Of a stretch of 64,000 nucleotides of DNA, positions 62,161 through 64,000 are shown piece after piece (positions within the stretch are counted from its first letter, which is position 1; each line of letters starts with the position of its first letter). The translations under genes were made by a program, and so were the position numbers. The DNA is taken from NCBI RefSeq assembly GCF_002855515.1, contig NZ_PKRP01000001.1, positions 248,001 to 312,000 of the forward strand. Direction: 5' to 3'. The stretch is from Rhizobium sp. TH135 (lineage in GTDB: Bacteria > Pseudomonadota > Alphaproteobacteria > Rhizobiales > Rhizobiaceae). The notes beneath the pieces were generated by a model. That model searched no databases. It saw nothing but the letters and a program-made list of their open reading frames with translations, and had not been told where the DNA came from.

Positions 62161-63153
62161 ATGACAATCAAACTCGCATCCCTGCTGCTGGCTGCCGCGG
62201 TCTCCTTGACCGCCATGCAGGCCGCCGCTGCCGACAAGGTGACGCTGCAGCTGAAGTGGGTAACCCAGGCCCAGTTCGCGGGCTATTACGTCGCGAAAGA
62301 CAAGGGCTTCTACGAAGAAGAAGGCCTCGACGTTGAAATCAAGCCGGGCGGCCCAGACATCGCACCTCCGCAGGTTCTGGCCGGTGGCGGCGCAGATGTC
62401 ATCGTCGACTGGATGCCGTCGGCTCTGGCCACCCGCGAAAAGGGCGTTCCGCTGGTCAACATCGCCCAGCCCTTCAAGTCCTCGGGCATGATGCTGACCT
62501 GCCTCAAGGAAACCGGCATCACCAAGCCGGAAGACTTCAAGGGCAAGACGCTCGGCGTCTGGTTCTTCGGCAACGAATATCCCTTCCTGTCCTGGATGAG
62601 CACGCTCGGTATCAAGACCGACGGTTCGGAAGGCGGCGTGACTGTTCTCAAGCAGGGCTTCAACGTCGACCCGCTTCTCCAGAAGCAGGCAGCCTGCATC
62701 TCGACCATGACCTACAACGAGTACTGGCAGGTCATCGATGCCGGCATCAAGGCGGAAGACCTCGTGACCTTCAAGTATGAAGACGAAGGTGTGGCGACCC
62801 TCGAAGACGGTCTCTACGTCCTCGAAGACAAGCTCGCCGACCCGGCCTTCAAGGAAAAGATGGTCAAGTTCGTCCGCGCTTCGATGAAGGGTTGGAAATA
62901 TGCCGAAGCCAATTCGGACGAAGCTGCTGAAATCGTGCTCGAGAACGACGCCTCCGGCGCCCAGACCGAAGCCCATCAGAAGCGCATGATGAGCGAAGTC
63001 GCCAAGCTGACTGCTGGCTCTAACGGCACGCTCGACAAGGCCGACTATGACCGCACGGTCAAGACCCTGCTCGGCGGCGGTTCGGATCCGGTGATCACCA
63101 AGGAGCCGGCCGGTGCCTTCACGACCGAGATCACTGACGCGGCCCTGAAATAG
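62161..63153 (+). CDS. ABC transporter substrate-binding protein (NMT1/THI5-like)
   Basis: The 330-residue protein has a signal peptide (about 1-23, AAAVSLTAMQAAA) and an NMT1/THI5-like periplasmic binding fold: LQLKWVTQAQFAGYYVAKDKGFYEEEGLDV and the Gly-rich GGPDIAPPQVLAGGGADV. Relatives bind pyrimidine-type compounds or thiamine precursors, which suits the nearby uracil-breakdown genes. A hairpin follows the stop. Confidence 0.92.
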   Translation: MTIKLASLLLAAAVSLTAMQAAAADKVTLQLKWVTQAQFAGYYVAKDKGFYEEEGLDVEIKPGGPDIAPPQVLAGGGADVIVDWMPSALATREKGVPLVNIAQPFKSSGMMLTCLKETGITKPEDFKGKTLGVWFFGNEYPFLSWMSTLGIKTDGSEGGVTVLKQGFNVDPLLQKQAACISTMTYNEYWQVIDAGIKAEDLVTFKYEDEGVATLEDGLYVLEDKLADPAFKEKMVKFVRASMKGWKYAEANSDEAAEIVLENDASGAQTEAHQKRMMSEVAKLTAGSNGTLDKADYDRTVKTLLGGGSDPVITKEPAGAFTTEITDAALK

Positions 63154-63472
63154 TCTTGGCGGACCACAGCGAATAAAGGACACGGGGAACAATCCCCGTG
63201 TCTATTTGTAGGTTTTACTGATCATTTTCTGTCGCCGGGACTGGCAAATCGGCAACACCATCGTTCTATATTGAACTATTTTCACAAGCGCATCGCAAAT
63301 GGCCGTTAAGCCTCTTGCAAGGGGTTTTGCGATCCCCCACCTCTTCATCTGGGTTCAGATGCCGAAAAGTTGAAAACAGCGTATGAGTGTCGTTAACGAC
63401 GCTGTGAGCCGATCCGGCTGACAAGACGTAATGCTTTCAAAACTGGTCTTATCATTCTCTGGGAAGGGTCTC
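63154..63472. other. intergenic region between the ABC operon and the RND adaptor gene
   Basis: This 319-base region starts with a terminator hairpin. The rest has no gene, and I see no clear promoter; it should hold the promoter of the efflux adaptor gene. Confidence 0.5.
63179..63206 (+). terminator. terminator of the ABC transporter operon
   Basis: A 9-bp perfect stem (63179-63187 with 63194-63202) is followed by TATTTG on the plus strand. Confidence 0.7.
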
Positions 63473-64000
63473 ATGTTTCGAAACGCGAGCGCGAAGTCCG
63501 TGCTGATGGTTGCCACTCTGTCGCTGGCGGCCTCGGTCGCAATTGCCCAGGAACAGCCGGCGGCACCAGCGCAGAACCTCCCGGCCATTATCGTCACAGC
63601 GGCTGAGAGCCGTGACCTCGTCGACAGGGTCGTCTCCACCGGCACATTGCGCGCCGAGGAAGAGGTGCAGATCCAGCCTCAGGTCGAGGGTCTGCAGATC
63701 CAGTCCCTGAACGCCGATGTCGGCGACACCGTGCAGGCCGACGCGGTGGTCGCGAAGCTGAGCGAAGACACACTCCTGCTTCAGCGCAGCCAGTATCTCG
63801 CCAACCGCGCAAAGGCGGAAGCCGCCCTTGCCCAGTATCAGGCGCAGTTGGTGGAAGCCGAAGCGAGCCTCAACGACGCCCAGCGTCAGTTTGAACGTGC
63901 AACGCGTCTGGTCTCATCAGGTTCCGTCTCCACCTCACAAAAAGAGCAGGCCGAAACGTCGCTCGCCAGCGCGACCGCCCGGGTCGAGACCGCCCGCCAG
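63473..64000 (+). CDS. RND efflux periplasmic adaptor subunit (partial, 3' end outside window)
   Basis: The first 176 residues are present and the frame is open to the window end. A signal peptide ends near residue 25 (ASVAIA). The mature part shows the membrane-fusion-protein biotinyl-lipoyl start (RVVSTGTLRAEEEVQIQPQVEG) and the alpha-hairpin (FERATRLVSSGSVSTSQ). It links an inner-membrane RND pump to an outer-membrane channel. The pump gene is expected just beyond the window. Confidence 0.87.
   Translation, partial: MFRNASAKSVLMVATLSLAASVAIAQEQPAAPAQNLPAIIVTAAESRDLVDRVVSTGTLRAEEEVQIQPQVEGLQIQSLNADVGDTVQADAVVAKLSEDTLLLQRSQYLANRAKAEAALAQYQAQLVEAEASLNDAQRQFERATRLVSSGSVSTSQKEQAETSLASATARVETARQ

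Noticed and set aside
61144..63192. A 682-residue minus-strand open frame across the permease and binding-protein genes
   Set aside because: It is antisense to clearly recognised ABC transporter genes; long shadows are common at this GC content.

Overview
The window looks like chromosomal DNA of an alphaproteobacterium of the family Rhizobiaceae (Rhizobium/Agrobacterium group). The base composition is GC-rich, and coding is dense on both strands. Family-typical signs are a eukaryotic-type glutamine synthetase (glnII) facing a DUF2735 gene, an ExoD homologue, a SPINDLY-type GT41 glycosyltransferase, and paired palindromic elements resembling the RIME repeats of rhizobia. No phage, integrase, transposase or CRISPR array was seen. 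Genus and replicon are inferences.

Bases 1-10 kb are nitrogen scavenging from purines. Minus-strand allA, uraH and a phosphoesterase follow a MntA/HepT toxin-antitoxin pair. uraD-alc and puuE complete a route from 2-oxo-4-hydroxy-4-carboxy-5-ureidoimidazoline through allantoin and allantoate to glyoxylate plus urea. glnII, with a sigma-54-type promoter, lies among them. A LysR regulator divergent from a DUF1989 gene and a zinc alcohol dehydrogenase are also here. Bases 10-32 kb are mixed housekeeping and regulation: a possible split MnmC pair (MnmD and an FAD oxidase whose start codons overlap), a six-PAS hybrid kinase, an MttB-family methyltransferase, a WYL regulator with a monooxygenase-like gene and AlkC, a RhlE helicase, the ATP-grasp/alpha-E/transglutaminase operon, a MarR regulator, tRNA-Arg(CCG), and FadD with a BASS transporter.

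Bases 32-42 kb hold the most unusual locus. A 1,711-residue protein is built almost entirely of an unbroken eight-residue Leu-Ser/Thr-Ser/Thr repeat, arranged in 17-octad units with two 10-octad units. Divergent from it are a TPR/GT41 O-GlcNAc-transferase-like gene, then glf (UDP-galactopyranose mutase) and galE. I infer, without proof, that the glycosyltransferase may modify the Ser/Thr-rich repeat protein.

Bases 42-64 kb hold an ABC-F ATPase, a truncated haemoglobin and small genes, then reductive pyrimidine catabolism in two blocks. Block one is preT-preA. Block two is a RutR-like TetR regulator, a ureidopropionase-type hydrolase, dihydropyrimidinase and a NitT/TauT-type ABC transporter. 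Sites related to the E. coli RutR box lie before preT and in the rutR/hydrolase divergent region. A GGDEF-EAL protein, ExoD and a drug/metabolite transporter separate the blocks, and a DUF559 gene bracketed by two 200-bp RIME-like elements sits inside block two. The window ends within an RND efflux adaptor gene.
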